Shown: positions 14,832 through 15,401 of the stretch, piece after piece
Layout of the letters: every line of letters starts with the position of its first letter
Position numbering within the stretch: position 1 is the stretch's first letter
Notes under the pieces: model-generated
The model's database searches: none
The model's input: only the letters and a program-made list of their open reading frames with translations
What the model was told of the DNA's origin: nothing
NCBI GenBank assembly: GCA_023139025.1
Contig: JAGLOH010000014.1
Coordinates: forward strand, 1-15,401
DNA: 15,401 nt
Direction: 5' to 3'
DNA from: Candidatus Heimdallarchaeota archaeon
Lineage (GTDB): Archaea > Asgardarchaeota > Heimdallarchaeia > Heimdallarchaeales > Heimdallarchaeaceae
Program-made: the position numbers and the translations under genes

Positions 14832-15020
14832 ATGACTAAAGAACTCCTACCCTTAGAAGAGAGAATAAAACAGCTAGAACAAGAGGTAGAACGTTTAAGA
14901 AGATTGCTAGAAGCACATATGAAAGATCATGGTGTTTCACCACCATTTCAACCTGGAACCCCCCCAGATCGTCCATATAAACCAGAACGTCCGGATATTG
15001 GGCCACCAAAAGAATTCTAG
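14832..15020 (+). CDS. 62-residue coiled-coil/proline-rich protein, function unknown
   Basis: I do not recognise this small protein. Residues about 5-32 have heptad-like spacing of Leu and Ile in a charged helix (LEERIKQLEQEVERLRRLLE), a likely short coiled coil that would dimerise. Residues 34-62 are disordered and proline-rich, with PxRP/PxKP-type repeats (PPDRPYKPERPDIGPP). It is highly charged and has no signal peptide or membrane segment. ATG 14832 lies 27 bp from a TATA-like element shared with the divergent TatD gene and has no ribosome site, so a leaderless mRNA is likely. It ends 29 bp before the GTPase gene in the same direction, so they may form an operon. Its coding status rests on promoter fit, a clean stop and non-random composition. 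Confidence 0.65.
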   Translation: MTKELLPLEERIKQLEQEVERLRRLLEAHMKDHGVSPPFQPGTPPDRPYKPERPDIGPPKEF

Positions 15021-15049
15021 CATAATGAAATTACTGAGTTGAGCGTAGA

Positions 15050-15401
15050 ATGCCAAAAGATGACTATGATACAATGGTACGTAAAATGATTAAAGGCAGC
15101 GAGGTTGTAGTTGAGGTTCTAGATGCCAGGTTTCCAAGCTTATCAAGATCTGGTAGATATGAACGAATGGTTATGAGATATCCAACAAAAAAACTATTGA
15201 TTGTTATGAATAAGGTTGATCTTGTTCCTGATCATGTTGTAAAAAAATGGAGAAGAATTTTAGGAAGTGAGGGATTCAAAGTTATACCAACTTCAGCTCG
15301 AGAAAGATTAAGCACTTCAATACTGAGGAATGCAATCCTTTCTGCTGTTAAGGATGATTTGTTCTACATTATTGCTTGTTTTATAGGTCTCCCAAACACT
15401 G
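15050..15401 (+). CDS. Circularly permuted YlqF/Nog2-type GTPase, N-terminal part (cut by window end)
   Basis: 117 residues are visible, with the frame still open at the edge. GTPase motifs appear in permuted order: VVEVLDARFP (20-29), IVMNKVDLVP with the G4 NKVD (54-57), PTSARERLS with the G5-type SA (80-88), and then GLPNT (113-117), which is the start of the P-loop GxPNxGKS exactly where the window stops. G4-G5-G1 order is the hallmark of the YlqF/YawG/Nog2 family, most of which assist large-subunit ribosome assembly. Switch regions and any RNA-binding C-terminal domain lie outside. An in-frame TGA 15 bases upstream makes ATG 15050 the first ATG. There is no strong ribosome site. It may be co-transcribed with the small coiled-coil gene before it. 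Confidence 0.88.
   Translation, partial: MPKDDYDTMVRKMIKGSEVVVEVLDARFPSLSRSGRYERMVMRYPTKKLLIVMNKVDLVPDHVVKKWRRILGSEGFKVIPTSARERLSTSILRNAILSAVKDDLFYIIACFIGLPNT

Overview
The window comes from an AT-rich archaeal chromosome. The archaeal assignment rests on a group II chaperonin (thermosome) subunit, an RtcB ligase paired with archease, split glycine decarboxylase genes in the order gcvH-gcvPA-gcvPB, TATA-like boxes about 23-32 bp upstream of several start codons, and purine-rich ribosome sites of the GGTGA/GGAGG type. An Asgard archaeon (Heimdallarchaeia-like) is my best guess, from the AT-rich composition and the V4R and histidine-degradation content. That lineage call is inference only.

Layout. 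Bases 1-1812 carry histidine catabolism on the + strand: the 3' end of a histidine ammonia-lyase (hutH), then imidazolonepropionase (hutI). On the - strand, 1831-3174 encodes a two-domain protein: a flavin-type split barrel joined to a MenA-like UbiA prenyltransferase. Also on the - strand, 3259-4902 is the thermosome subunit, with its own promoter, ribosome site and terminator-like end. On the + strand, 5130-6701 encodes a thioredoxin fold followed by two tandem V4R domains, and 6803-7282 a small four-helix membrane protein of unknown function.

Bases 7406-10793 on the - strand form the gcvH-gcvPA-gcvPB operon for the P and H proteins of glycine cleavage; the T and L proteins are not here. 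A repeat-plus-dyad arrangement lies upstream of its TATA box.

Bases 10934-15401 form a nucleic-acid-processing cluster. Archease (-) and RtcB (+) are divergent. A TatD-family hydrolase and a DHH phosphoesterase form a - strand pair with overlapping stop and start codons. A 62-residue coiled-coil/proline-rich protein and the start of a circularly permuted GTPase, cut by the window edge inside its P-loop, are on the + strand. TatD and the 62-residue gene diverge from one symmetric TATA element, with both start codons about 26 bp away.

Intergenic regions are short and no gap exceeds 300 bases. I saw no tRNA, rRNA, CRISPR array, insertion sequence or integrase. Where the longest open frame began at a TTG or GTG, I moved the start to an internal ATG when family alignment, ribosome site or promoter spacing supported it; each case is explained. 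The most unusual items are the thioredoxin-V4R-V4R protein, the split-barrel/MenA fusion, and an archease that has lost the usual His of its HTAD motif.
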